Part shown: positions 24,627-31,352 of the stretch, in pieces
Numbering within the stretch: the stretch's first letter is position 1
Layout: each line of letters opens with the position of its first letter
Assembly: GCA_958414825.1 (NCBI GenBank)
Contig: CATYXQ010000018.1
Coordinates: forward strand, 1 to 32,049
Length of the DNA stretch: 32,049 nt
Source: an uncultured Eubacteriales bacterium
GTDB taxonomy: Bacteria; Bacillota; Clostridia; Oscillospirales; CAG-272
Direction of reading: 5' to 3'
Notes under the pieces: generated by a model
Told to the model about the DNA's origin: nothing
Seen by the model: only the letters and a program-made list of their open reading frames with translations
Database searches by the model: none
Position numbers and translations under genes: made by a program

Positions 24627-25087
24627 ATCATATTCTTTTGCTTTGTATCATAATTTCTATTCTGGGGGCGGTGTATCGCTTCATTATTGTCTCAATGGCG
24701 AGCGATGCACTTTTAAAAGTGTTTGGCATGGCTATGAATTTGGTGATCGCCGTTTCGGTTATCAGTATGCTCAGCGGACAGGGAGAAACTTTTCCCAATG
24801 TGACGTTTGAAAGTACGACGGATTCTTTTCAGTCACTTTCCGATTCTATGATGGAAAGGATTTATTCTGAAGCGGAAACAAAGCTGGAACAAGACATTCT
24901 GAGCGATTTGAAAATGGAATTCGGTTTGGAGACATCGGGATGCAGGGTTACGCTTGATCGGGAAACACTGGAACTGGTTGCAATTGAAATCGATTTGCCG
25001 TCCGAGGATATGTTGGTTAGCACATATGCAGTCAAGCAGTTTTTAGGAGAGAAATACGGCGTGAAAGCAGAGGTGCGTTTCTTTTGA
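24623..25087 (+). CDS. spoIIIAF: Stage III sporulation protein AF
   Basis: 154 aa with two N-terminal transmembrane helices (about residues 4-24 and 32-50) and a soluble C-terminal domain containing LKMEFGLETSGCRVTLDRE and VKQFLGEKYGVKAEVRF. SpoIIIAF is a ring-forming component of the channel. It is in the expected order and translationally coupled on both sides: ATGA overlap with spoIIIAE, and a TTGA overlap with spoIIIAG. Confidence 0.85.
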   Translation: MNHILLLCIIISILGAVYRFIIVSMASDALLKVFGMAMNLVIAVSVISMLSGQGETFPNVTFESTTDSFQSLSDSMMERIYSEAETKLEQDILSDLKMEFGLETSGCRVTLDRETLELVAIEIDLPSEDMLVSTYAVKQFLGEKYGVKAEVRFF

Positions 25088-25479
25088 ATTCTTTTTTTTG
25101 CAGACTTGGACAAAAACCATGGTTTGTTCCGTTGCTCTTGATTATCATGGTGCTGATCGCCCTTTCTTCATTGCTGGGGGGAGAACCGCGCGGCTCGCAG
25201 GAACCGGATGCGGATACGGTGGCGTCTCAGTTGGAAAGCCTTTGCAATTCCGTGAGGGGAGTAAAAAATGCAAAGGTGATGATTACATATGAATCTGTTT
25301 CGGCTTCTGCATTCAACGGCTTCGGCGGTTCCGAAACTTCAGGGGAAAATCGTATTCTCGGAGTGGCTGTGCTTTGCGAAGGCGGGGATGATCCGGCTGT
25401 TCAACTCAAATTATACCAGTTGATTCAGACTCTGTTTCAACTTCCCACAACAAAAATTACGGTTTCAGGCAGCGGATAG
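25084..25479 (+). CDS. spoIIIAG: Stage III sporulation protein AG (short form)
   Basis: 131 aa from a TTG start at 25084, supported by gaggtg 8 bases upstream; the next ATG lies inside the transmembrane helix. One helix (about residues 12-31) is followed by a YscJ/FliF-like ring-building domain: LESLCNSVRGVKNAKVMITY, then ILGVAVLCEGGDDPAVQLKL and LFQLPTTKITVSGSG. The Bacillus protein is much longer (about 229 aa), so the insertion and linker regions are missing. The gene ends in TAG. SpoIIIAG forms a large ring in the intermembrane space. Confidence 0.85.
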   Translation: MNSFFCRLGQKPWFVPLLLIIMVLIALSSLLGGEPRGSQEPDADTVASQLESLCNSVRGVKNAKVMITYESVSASAFNGFGGSETSGENRILGVAVLCEGGDDPAVQLKLYQLIQTLFQLPTTKITVSGSG

Positions 25480-25541
25480 CATAATGGAAACCGAAAAGAA
25501 ATATATATTAGTATCAAATAAAAAATATAGCGGAGGTAGCT

Positions 25542-26129
25542 ATGAAGACAAAATTGGATTTTAAGAGAGTCGGCACTTTTTTTAAAAATGCTTATCACAA
25601 AATAGGAAAGAAAAATCTGATTGTGATCGCGGCAATTTTGGTCATCGGCGGCGCTGTTTATGTGAATTATATCTTATTCAGCGATCCTGTCGGCACAATT
25701 GGCTATGGCACGAACAATATGTCAGATGTATACGGCGATTCCGATTCGGATAGTCAAAATCCGAAAGAAGCCATAAACATGGATGAATATTTTTCTTCTA
25801 CTGTGCTGAGCCGTCAAAAGGCAAGAGATGAAGCGCTTGAAGTTTTGCAGACAGTTGTAGACAGCGCGGAAGCGCTTCAGGAGACCAAAGCGCAGGCTTT
25901 TTCGGATATGTCTCAGATCGCAAAGGATATTGAATGTGAGGCGAACATTGAGACTTTGGTGGAAGCCAAGGGATTTGCCGATTGTGTGGCGGTGGTGAAC
26001 GGAAGCACTGTTAGTATTGTGGTAAAATCGGAGGGATTGCTTCCGAATGACATTGCTCAGATTAATGAGATCGTGTATGAGCAGGCAGGCGTAGAACCGG
26101 TTAATGTGAAAATTGTTGAACGTTCATAA
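25542..26129 (+). CDS. spoIIIAH: Stage III sporulation protein AH
   Basis: 195 aa. A basic N-terminus, one transmembrane helix (about 25-45, LIVIAAILVIGGAVYVNYIL), a low-complexity Asp/Ser linker, then the SpoIIIAH ring domain: SRQKARDEALEVLQTVVDS, IETLVEAKGFADCVAVVNG, VSIVVKSEGLLPNDIAQI. It normally docks with SpoIIQ across the intermembrane space. RBS ggaggt precedes the ATG. A strong two-way terminator follows at once. Confidence 0.92.
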   Translation: MKTKLDFKRVGTFFKNAYHKIGKKNLIVIAAILVIGGAVYVNYILFSDPVGTIGYGTNNMSDVYGDSDSDSQNPKEAINMDEYFSSTVLSRQKARDEALEVLQTVVDSAEALQETKAQAFSDMSQIAKDIECEANIETLVEAKGFADCVAVVNGSTVSIVVKSEGLLPNDIAQINEIVYEQAGVEPVNVKIVERS

Positions 26130-26162
26130 AAAAGAGCGACGGCACGGCCGTCGCTCTTTTTT
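26128..26162. terminator. Bidirectional terminator between spoIIIAH and the DUF1540 gene
   Basis: A 16-bp perfect stem with A6 before and T6 after, loop acg, overlapping the last base pairs of spoIIIAH. The symmetry gives a T-tract on either strand, which suits two convergent genes. Confidence 0.92.
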
Positions 26163-26174
26163 ATGAAATCCAGG

Positions 26175-26360
26175 TTATTTGGAGCAGCAGCTGCTCTTTG
26201 CTTCAAAGGAATGACAGTCGGTGCACTGTGTCATGGTCGGATTTTCTTCATGCGTGGTGACTTTGATGCGTTCGAGAGAACAGAAGTTTTGATCGCTGCA
26301 GTGATGCTTGCACTGATTTACCGTACATTCAATACTCATATTTGCTTTGCAATTGTCCAT
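26175..26360 (-). CDS. DUF1540 small Cys-rich protein
   Basis: 61 aa. The core IECTVNQCKHH, then CSDQNFCSLERIKVTTHE and TQCTDCHSFE matches DUF1540: Cys spacing C-x4-C-x3-C-x6-C and a late C-x2-C, typical of a small metal-binding module found in many Clostridia. The function is unknown. I kept the first ATG (26358-26360), with agg about 8 bases upstream; a start at the second Met (MSIEC) would remove seven residues. It ends with CCSK, so extra cysteines flank the domain. Confidence 0.8.
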   Translation of the reverse strand: MDNCKANMSIECTVNQCKHHCSDQNFCSLERIKVTTHEENPTMTQCTDCHSFEAKSSCCSK

Positions 26361-26382
26361 GTTCAGAAACCTGCCTTATTAC

Positions 26383-26418
26383 AAAATAATAGCGAGGCGA
26401 AAGCCTCGCTATTATTTT
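26383..26418. terminator. Terminator downstream of the ROK gene
   Basis: A 16-bp perfect stem (26383-26398 with 26403-26418) closed by a GAAA-type tetraloop. AT-rich ends give usable T-rich tails on both strands. It lies 26 bases past the end of the - strand regulator and before the DUF1540 gene. Confidence 0.85.
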
Positions 26419-26444
26419 GTGCATTCAATCAAATTTTATGTATT

Positions 26445-27485
26445 TCAATCCATGATACTGTCTGCCCAGTTTTCAATTATTCTGGTCACAATCGCGTTTA
26501 GCGTTTCCGCTTCGGAGGTGTAAACCGGCGTCAGCGCCGGTTTTGTATTTTTCCAAATTGTTGTAGGAAAGAGTGCGTTTTCAATGGTTTTGAAGATTTT
26601 CGGAGTCAATGTAAATTTTTGTGAGCAGAAATACAAAAGATCGGGATCATAGGCAACAATGACGATCTTTAACAGATCGATCAGCGGATCGGTAATATCG
26701 CGCAGGCTTTGCGCATTCTTAAAAAAATTTGCGTAAGTGAGATAAGGCGCATACGGCAAATCACCGAATTTGCCTGCAAGATCATTTGCGCCCTGCAGAT
26801 AGATTCCGTTTTCACATACTGTGCATTCGATGCTTTCATTGATCGTCAAACAGGCGATACAGCGGTTTTTGTACTGTTCGGTGCTTTCGATGACACTGAC
26901 AGCGCAAAGACGATTGGTATTTGCGATAATGATATTCTTTTGCTTGAACATTTTAGAGATATTTCGCATGAGTTTAATGTCGGCGAGTTCCGGCTGCATG
27001 GTGGAAAGTATTCGATCCCGTTCTGCATCATATATGCCGCTGATGGATACGCCAACCCCGAGTGCGCGGTGCTTTTCATATTTTTTCTTCAGCATATCCA
27101 GTGTCAGGGACAGAAAACGAACAAATTCGCCGGCGGTATATTGCGGTTCGACCGTACAGGAATATTCTACTTTATCTAAAATTTCTCCTCGTAACGTAGT
27201 GACAAAAAATTTAAAATTTTTTGTGGATAAATCAAAGATTGGTATGAGCCAGTCCTGACGCAGCTTGAAAACTTCTGCGTGCCGTCCGACGCTTTGACTG
27301 GTGATTTTATTGCGTGAGAGCAGTCCTTCGCTGGAAAGTACAGAGACAATCTTACCGACCGTCATGAGGCTAAGTCCTGTTTCTTTGGAGATTTCCAGCT
27401 TTGTACAGTATTGCTTTTGCGCGATTGCATTCAGAACCGCTTTTGCATTTTCTTGCTTTATGGATTTTAGTGTGATTTTGGCCAT
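26445..27485 (-). CDS. ROK-family-like transcriptional regulator (degenerate kinase fold)
   Basis: 346 aa from ATG 27485, preceded by agga; the open frame extends further upstream, but that part contains the promoter. The N-terminal winged helix is clear: KAVLNAIAQKQYCTKLEISK, then TGLSLMTVGKIVSVLSSEGLL, as in ROK/NagC/XylR repressors. The rest follows the ROK fold in outline: IFDLSTKNFKFFVTT where the family has D-x-G-x-T, VGVSISGIYDAERDRI where it has G-I-P-G, and NDLAGKFGDLP where it has A-G-E-x-G-H. The key glycines and the zinc motif (C-x-C-G-x-x-G-C) are missing, so neither kinase activity nor the usual sugar pocket is expected. Its ligand is unknown. It lies between sporulation genes, divergent from sigG. 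Confidence 0.8.
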   Translation of the reverse strand: MAKITLKSIKQENAKAVLNAIAQKQYCTKLEISKETGLSLMTVGKIVSVLSSEGLLSRNKITSQSVGRHAEVFKLRQDWLIPIFDLSTKNFKFFVTTLRGEILDKVEYSCTVEPQYTAGEFVRFLSLTLDMLKKKYEKHRALGVGVSISGIYDAERDRILSTMQPELADIKLMRNISKMFKQKNIIIANTNRLCAVSVIESTEQYKNRCIACLTINESIECTVCENGIYLQGANDLAGKFGDLPYAPYLTYANFFKNAQSLRDITDPLIDLLKIVIVAYDPDLLYFCSQKFTLTPKIFKTIENALFPTTIWKNTKPALTPVYTSEAETLNAIVTRIIENWADSIMD

Positions 27486-27522
27486 AACTGTTTTCCTCAT
27501 AATTTCTAAAATCTCTATAAAA

Positions 27523-27551
27523 ATTATAAAGTCTACGGTATGGTTTGTCAA
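27523..27551 (-). promoter_or_regulatory. Perfect-consensus SigA promoter of the ROK-like gene
   Basis: On the - strand, TTGACA (27551-27546), a 17-base spacer, and TATAAT (27528-27523), all twelve bases matching. It lies about 38 bases before the ATG at 27485, which fixes that start. Confidence 0.9.
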
Positions 27552-27581
27552 GAATTCTATATTTTCCCACGCGTACTTTCT

Positions 27582-27611
27582 GCATACGGAAAATCGCATG
27601 TGTCAATACTT
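27582..27611 (+). promoter_or_regulatory. Possible SigG/SigF-type promoter before sigG
   Basis: GCATA (27582-27586), an 18-base spacer and AATACTT (27605-27611). The -35 fits the SigG consensus GMATR, but the -10 only partly matches CATNMTA. sigG is autoregulated in Bacillus, so a site is expected, but this one is weak. Confidence 0.25.
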
Positions 27612-27641
27612 TCAACGAAAGAAATTTCTTAGGAGAAAAAT

Positions 27642-28418
27642 ATGCATTTCAGTAAGGTGGAAATATGCGGGGTAAATACCGCAAAACTAAAGAATTTATC
27701 CGATGAGGAAAAAAAAGAACTGCTGAAGCGCACAAAATGCGGCGACGGAGCGGCGCGCCGCGAACTAATAGACGGAAATTTGAGGTTGGTTCTCAGCATC
27801 ATACAGAGGTTTACCAATCGCCGCGAAAATATGGACGATTTATTTCAAGTGGGGTGTATCGGCCTAATCAAGGCGATCGACAATTTTAATATAGAACTGG
27901 ATGTAAAATTTTCAACTTATGCCGTGCCTATGATTATCGGAGAGGTACGTCGGTATCTTCGTGACAACAATTCAATACGCGTTAGCCGATCTATGCGAGA
28001 TTTGGCTTATAAGTCGCTTCAGGCGCGCGAGGCGCTCTCTAAAACACTTCTGCGCGAACCCACTGTAGAGGATATTGCAAAAGAGGTAGGGGAGGCGGAG
28101 GATGCGGTATCTCGCGCTATGGAAGCGATCATTGAACCGGTTTCCTTATATGATTCGGTGTTCAGTGACGGCGGAGATTCGATATTTGTGATTGATCAGG
28201 TCAGTGACCACAGCGTTGATGATGATTTGTGGCTTGAAGATATTGCGCTGCGGGAAGCTATGAAGCATCTTGGAAAACGTGAAAAAACCATTATTGATAT
28301 GCGCTTTTTTAACGGGAAAACACAAATGGAGATTGCGGATGAAATCGGCATTTCGCAGGCTCAGGTGTCGAGGCTGGAAAAAAGTGCTTTAGAGCGCATA
28401 CGAAAACAAATCGATTAA
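27642..28418 (+). CDS. sigG: RNA polymerase sporulation sigma factor SigG
   Basis: 258 aa. The N-terminus FSKVEICGVNTAKLKNL is the SigG-specific leader. Region 2: NLRLVLSIIQRF, DDLFQVGCIGLIKAIDNF, VKFSTYAVPMIIGEVRRYLR, DNNSIRVSRSMRDLAYK. Region 3 is EPTVEDIAKEVG and on, and region 4.2 KTQMEIADEIGISQAQVSRL. SigG drives late forespore genes after engulfment and depends on the SpoIIIA channel encoded just upstream. RBS aggaga lies 6 bases before the ATG. Its usual neighbours spoIIGA and sigE are absent. Confidence 0.95.
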   Translation: MHFSKVEICGVNTAKLKNLSDEEKKELLKRTKCGDGAARRELIDGNLRLVLSIIQRFTNRRENMDDLFQVGCIGLIKAIDNFNIELDVKFSTYAVPMIIGEVRRYLRDNNSIRVSRSMRDLAYKSLQAREALSKTLLREPTVEDIAKEVGEAEDAVSRAMEAIIEPVSLYDSVFSDGGDSIFVIDQVSDHSVDDDLWLEDIALREAMKHLGKREKTIIDMRFFNGKTQMEIADEIGISQAQVSRLEKSALERIRKQID

Positions 28419-28489
28419 ATGGTCTGGCGGTAGATATTGATGCCGTGCCGGAAGAGTATCTAACCGCGCCGCTGTTATTTTGACTCTGC

Positions 28490-28535
28490 CTGTAAATAAA
28501 AAATAGGTTCATATGAACCTATTTTTTATTTACAG
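28490..28535. terminator. 46-bp perfect palindrome, two-way terminator between sigG and spoIVB
   Basis: Arms of 23 bases meet with no spacer at catatg (centre 28512/28513) and pair without a mismatch. A6/T6 runs flank the central 16-base core, giving a T-tract on both strands. The stop codon of spoIVB (28530-28532) lies inside it. Confidence 0.85.
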
Positions 28536-29618
28536 ATAATGTTGCATTTCGTCAAGCATATTACCGATATAAATTCCGTATCCTGTGGTCGGGTCATTGA
28601 TCATAACGTGTGTAACCGCGCCGATCAGTTTGCCCTTTTGCAGAATGGGGCTGCCGCTCATCCCCTGTACAATGCCGCCTGTCTTTTCTAATAATACAGG
28701 ATCGGTCACTTTTACAACATAATTTTTTGTTTTAGCGCTGGTGTCGTGATTGATTTCGGCAATCTCGATTTCATATTCTGTTCTCCGGTTGTCGTCGAGC
28801 GTACAGAGAATGGTTGCCTTTCCGACTTCGACTTCCCATTGTTCCGCTACGGGTATCGGTTTGCCGGTGAGCGAGGGTCTGTCGGTATAGATACCGTATA
28901 CGCCGACATCGGTATTGGAAAGTAATTTCCCGCATTTTTCGTTTTCAAAGCTTCCGCGCAGTTCTCCGGGTTCACCGATTTTGCCCTTGTTGATTCCGTT
29001 TATATGCACATTGCTGACATAGCCGCCGCGAATAGGAATAACTTTGCCGCTTTCGCTGTCGCAAATCCCGTGTCCGAGACCGGCAAACGCAAAATTGTCT
29101 GAATTGATATACGTTACGGTTCCGATACCGGCTGAAGAATCCCGGAGCAATACGCCGAGACGAAAATCACCGTTTTCATCGGATTTTTGGGGTAAAAGTT
29201 GGATTGAAATTTCTTTTCGATTGCGAAGCAGTGTGACGGATAAGGGTTGGTTTGGAGATTCGTTTATTGCTTCCAAAATTTCGGAAATGCTTCCGACTGC
29301 TTTGCCGTTGACAGATTTTATAATATCTTCCGGCTGAATTCCGGCATCTTCTGCGGGGGAAACAGCGATACCGCCCGAAAGAAAGGAATTGGTTTTTATG
29401 ACGGTTACTTCGCTTGTCCGAAATCGGATGCCAAACGGAATTCCGCCGGCATAAACCTTTACATCCTTGTATTTTTCAACTCTTTCCGTGGCAGCGGCAG
29501 AGCAAATAATGGAATCGGCGTCGTGGTCTGTTGCTTCCAATGCATAGGCGCCTGAGAACAGCAGCGTCAGCGACACGATCCAGCAGAGAATATTTGATTT
29601 TCTGATTTTTGTATTCAT
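28530..29618 (-). CDS. spoIVB: SpoIVB peptidase (S55 family)
   Basis: 362 aa from ATG 29618 (ggtga upstream). A signal-anchor helix (about residues 9-27) precedes a PDZ domain (about 70-145, GGIAVSPAEDAGIQPEDIIK). The S55 serine protease domain has H183 in GLGHGICDSES, D306 in VKVTDPVLLEKTG and S321 in GMSGSPIL, matching the catalytic triad order and spacing. SpoIVB is made in the forespore under SigF/SigG and secreted to cleave SpoIVFA, which activates pro-SigK processing in the mother cell. The gene converges on sigG. No clear SigG promoter could be assigned upstream. Confidence 0.95.
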   Translation of the reverse strand: MNTKIRKSNILCWIVSLTLLFSGAYALEATDHDADSIICSAAATERVEKYKDVKVYAGGIPFGIRFRTSEVTVIKTNSFLSGGIAVSPAEDAGIQPEDIIKSVNGKAVGSISEILEAINESPNQPLSVTLLRNRKEISIQLLPQKSDENGDFRLGVLLRDSSAGIGTVTYINSDNFAFAGLGHGICDSESGKVIPIRGGYVSNVHINGINKGKIGEPGELRGSFENEKCGKLLSNTDVGVYGIYTDRPSLTGKPIPVAEQWEVEVGKATILCTLDDNRRTEYEIEIAEINHDTSAKTKNYVVKVTDPVLLEKTGGIVQGMSGSPILQKGKLIGAVTHVMINDPTTGYGIYIGNMLDEMQHYL

Positions 29619-29734
29619 AAATTCACCGATATTGCGCCTGCAATATTTCCTTTTGAAATTTTCGCGCAAGATTAATTTGCGCCGGTGCTAACAATTTATG
29701 AATAACAAAATTATATGCTAAAGGCAAAAATTTT

Positions 29735-30694
29735 TCAGCGAACCGCCGCTTCTAAATCAAGATCGGAAACTGCTTTGCGAAGTGCCTGAGCCGAGGTATG
29801 CAACGCCTGAGACTCTTGCGCTGAAAGCGGAATGTCGAGTACATTTTTCACGCCCTGTCTGCCAATAATAGCAGGGACTCCCAGACAGATATCGTGCAGA
29901 CCGTAGTGCCCCTCGACCAGTGTAGATACCGGAAGTATACTGTTCTCGTCACGGATTATGCTGCTTATAATGCGCAGAACAGCCTGTGCGATGGCATAAT
30001 AGGTTGCGCCTTTATTCTCAATAATTTTATAAGCGCTGTTTTTTACTTCTTCAAACATGTCGTTCAGACGCGATTTGTAGTTTGAATGCGCGTTGATACG
30101 GCAAAAATCATCCAAATCGATTCCCGATATATTGGCGCTGCTCCATACGGGCAACTCGCTGTCTCCGTGTTCGCCGATAATAAAGGTATGCACATTTCGA
30201 CTGTCCACGTTCAGCATACGTCCGACCAAAAATTTCAGTCTTGCGGTATCCAGTACTGTTCCCGAACCGATGACTTTAGAGGCAGGAAAACCGGAGAGCT
30301 TTAAGGTGATATACGTTAAAAGGTCTACCGGGTTTGAAACCAGCAGCAAAATGGCTTCGGTATTTATATTTTTGATTCCGTTTAAAATGGAGTGTAAAAT
30401 TCTTGCATTTTTATGCAGAAGGTCGAGTCTGGTTTCTCCCGGCGCCTGGCCGGCTCCGGCGGCTATAATGATAACGCCGCACTCGTCGAGATCGTTGTAA
30501 TCGCCCGAGTAGATTTTCATCGGAGACAGAAAGGGAAGTGCGTGATTCAGGTCCATCGCTTCTCCCTCTGCTTTTTTTCGATTGGAATCAATCAATATCA
30601 TTTCGGACAGAAGTCCGCTGTTCATCAAAGAAAATGCGCATGTTGCCCCTACGTTGCCGCATCCGATGATGCCGCATTTTTGCATATTTAACAT
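29735..30694 (-). CDS. ldh: L-lactate dehydrogenase
   Basis: 319 aa from ATG 30694, with aaggag just upstream; the longer frame has no ribosome-binding site. LDH reduces pyruvate to L-lactate with NADH during fermentation. Rossmann motif GCGNVGAT at 10-17, specificity loop GQAPGETRLDLL with Q83 (lactate dehydrogenases have Gln here, malate dehydrogenases Arg), R152 in DTARLKFL, and the catalytic H176 in IIGEHGDSE. It stands alone. An upstream TTGATA, 18-base spacer, AATACT is a modest promoter candidate. Confidence 0.95.
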   Translation of the reverse strand: MLNMQKCGIIGCGNVGATCAFSLMNSGLLSEMILIDSNRKKAEGEAMDLNHALPFLSPMKIYSGDYNDLDECGVIIIAAGAGQAPGETRLDLLHKNARILHSILNGIKNINTEAILLLVSNPVDLLTYITLKLSGFPASKVIGSGTVLDTARLKFLVGRMLNVDSRNVHTFIIGEHGDSELPVWSSANISGIDLDDFCRINAHSNYKSRLNDMFEEVKNSAYKIIENKGATYYAIAQAVLRIISSIIRDENSILPVSTLVEGHYGLHDICLGVPAIIGRQGVKNVLDIPLSAQESQALHTSAQALRKAVSDLDLEAAVR

Positions 30695-30750
30695 AAAAAC
30701 TCCTTCGCTTTGATATATTAGGAGTATTTGCACAGACGCATGAAATTATC

Positions 30751-30796
30751 AAATGCAGCTTTTGGAACGGCAAACTGCATTTGCCGTTGCTTTTTT
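30751..30796 (+). terminator. + strand terminator with overlapping alternative hairpin
   Basis: The stem 30766-30774/30780-30788 (9 bp, loop ctgca) followed by gc and TTTTTT at 30791-30796 is a good intrinsic terminator. A second stem, aaatgcag (30751-30758) with ctgcattt (30775-30782), shares bases with it, so the two exclude each other. No + strand gene lies upstream; LDH is on the other strand. Confidence 0.6.
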
Positions 30797-30878
30797 GACG
30801 CCAAAAATGAAATTTCCAACTGCAATATCCTGATTTTACCGCAGCAATCGAAAATTTTTTAAAATTTCTCAGGGCATA

Positions 30879-30907
30879 TTGATTTTTTAAATAAACTGTG
30901 ATATAAT
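30879..30907 (+). promoter_or_regulatory. SigA promoter of tRNA-Leu
   Basis: TTGATT at 30879-30884, a 17-base spacer and a perfect TATAAT at 30902-30907, ending 11 bases before the mature tRNA 5' end. Confidence 0.8.
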
Positions 30908-30918
30908 CATAAAGCATT

Positions 30919-31005
30919 GCCGGAATGATGGAATTGGCAGACGTGCTGGACTCAAAATCCAGTGGTAGCGATACCGTGCGGGTTCGACCCCCGCTTCCGG
31001 CACCA
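30919..31005 (+). tRNA. tRNA-Leu (anticodon CAA)
   Basis: 87 nt including an encoded CCA. Acceptor arms gccggaa and ttccggc pair perfectly. The anticodon loop ctcaaaa, closed by tgga/tcca, gives CAA, which reads TTG. The long variable arm (tggtagcgataccgt) is typical of class II leucine tRNAs, and the T arm shows ggttcgaccc. Confidence 0.97.
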
Positions 31006-31010
31006 TAAAA

Positions 31011-31035
31011 ACCTCGCTGTATAGCGAGGTTTTTT
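31011..31035 (+). terminator. Rho-independent terminator after tRNA-Leu
   Basis: A perfect 8-bp stem acctcgct/agcgaggt (31011-31018, 31023-31030), loop gtat, and a T-tract. It starts 6 bases after the tRNA 3' end, so the tRNA is a single-gene unit. Confidence 0.93.
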
Positions 31036-31139
31036 AATAAAATTCTGAAATCAAAATGGATTTTGCCGTATAAGCCGTATAATGTGATGTAAAATATGAA
31101 AATTATATGCAATATAAGTGGTGAACGGAATTATCATAT

Positions 31140-31153
31140 TGTAAACGTTTGCG
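31140..31153. promoter_or_regulatory. cre-like site
   Basis: TGTAAACGTTTGCG resembles the catabolite-responsive element TGWAANCGNTNWCA, with mismatches at two positions near the 3' end. It lies 151 bases before the promoter at 31291. A nearby gtttgc/gcaaac pair (31147-31152, 31164-31169) could instead be a small hairpin. Evidence is weak. Confidence 0.25.
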
Positions 31154-31183
31154 GTTCTGTTTTGCAAACTGACGAAGCATGAC

Positions 31184-31259
31184 TATCGTTTTTTTGATCT
31201 TTTCAACAGACAAAATGACTGAGAAAAATCAACCAAATGAAAAAATCAAAAATACGATA
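31184..31259. repeat. Imperfect long inverted repeat in the tRNA-Leu/hydrolase gap
   Basis: Arms 31184-31205 and 31238-31259 pair at 20 of 22 positions around a 32-base loop. The rest of the 347-base stretch 31006-31352 holds only the tRNA terminator, a weak cre-like site and the promoter at 31291; no reading frame looks real. The function of the repeat is unknown. Confidence 0.65.
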
Positions 31260-31290
31260 AAGTATTCATATCATATATTGAAAATTATAT

Positions 31291-31319
31291 TGAAAAAAAA
31301 AAATATCTGTTGTATAATG
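31291..31319 (+). promoter_or_regulatory. SigA promoter of the MBL hydrolase gene
   Basis: TTGAAA at 31291-31296, a 17-base spacer containing an A-run, and a perfect TATAAT at 31314-31319. The start codon at 31353 is 33 bases further on. Confidence 0.85.
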
Positions 31320-31352
31320 TTTTAAACAATTGCAATGGCTTTGAGGTGCTTT

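Noticed and set aside
27486..27599. Longer N-terminus for the ROK-like regulator (start near 27599)
   Set aside because: The extra 38 residues are encoded by the promoter and leader, including a perfect TTGACA/TATAAT pair, so the ATG at 27485 is the start.
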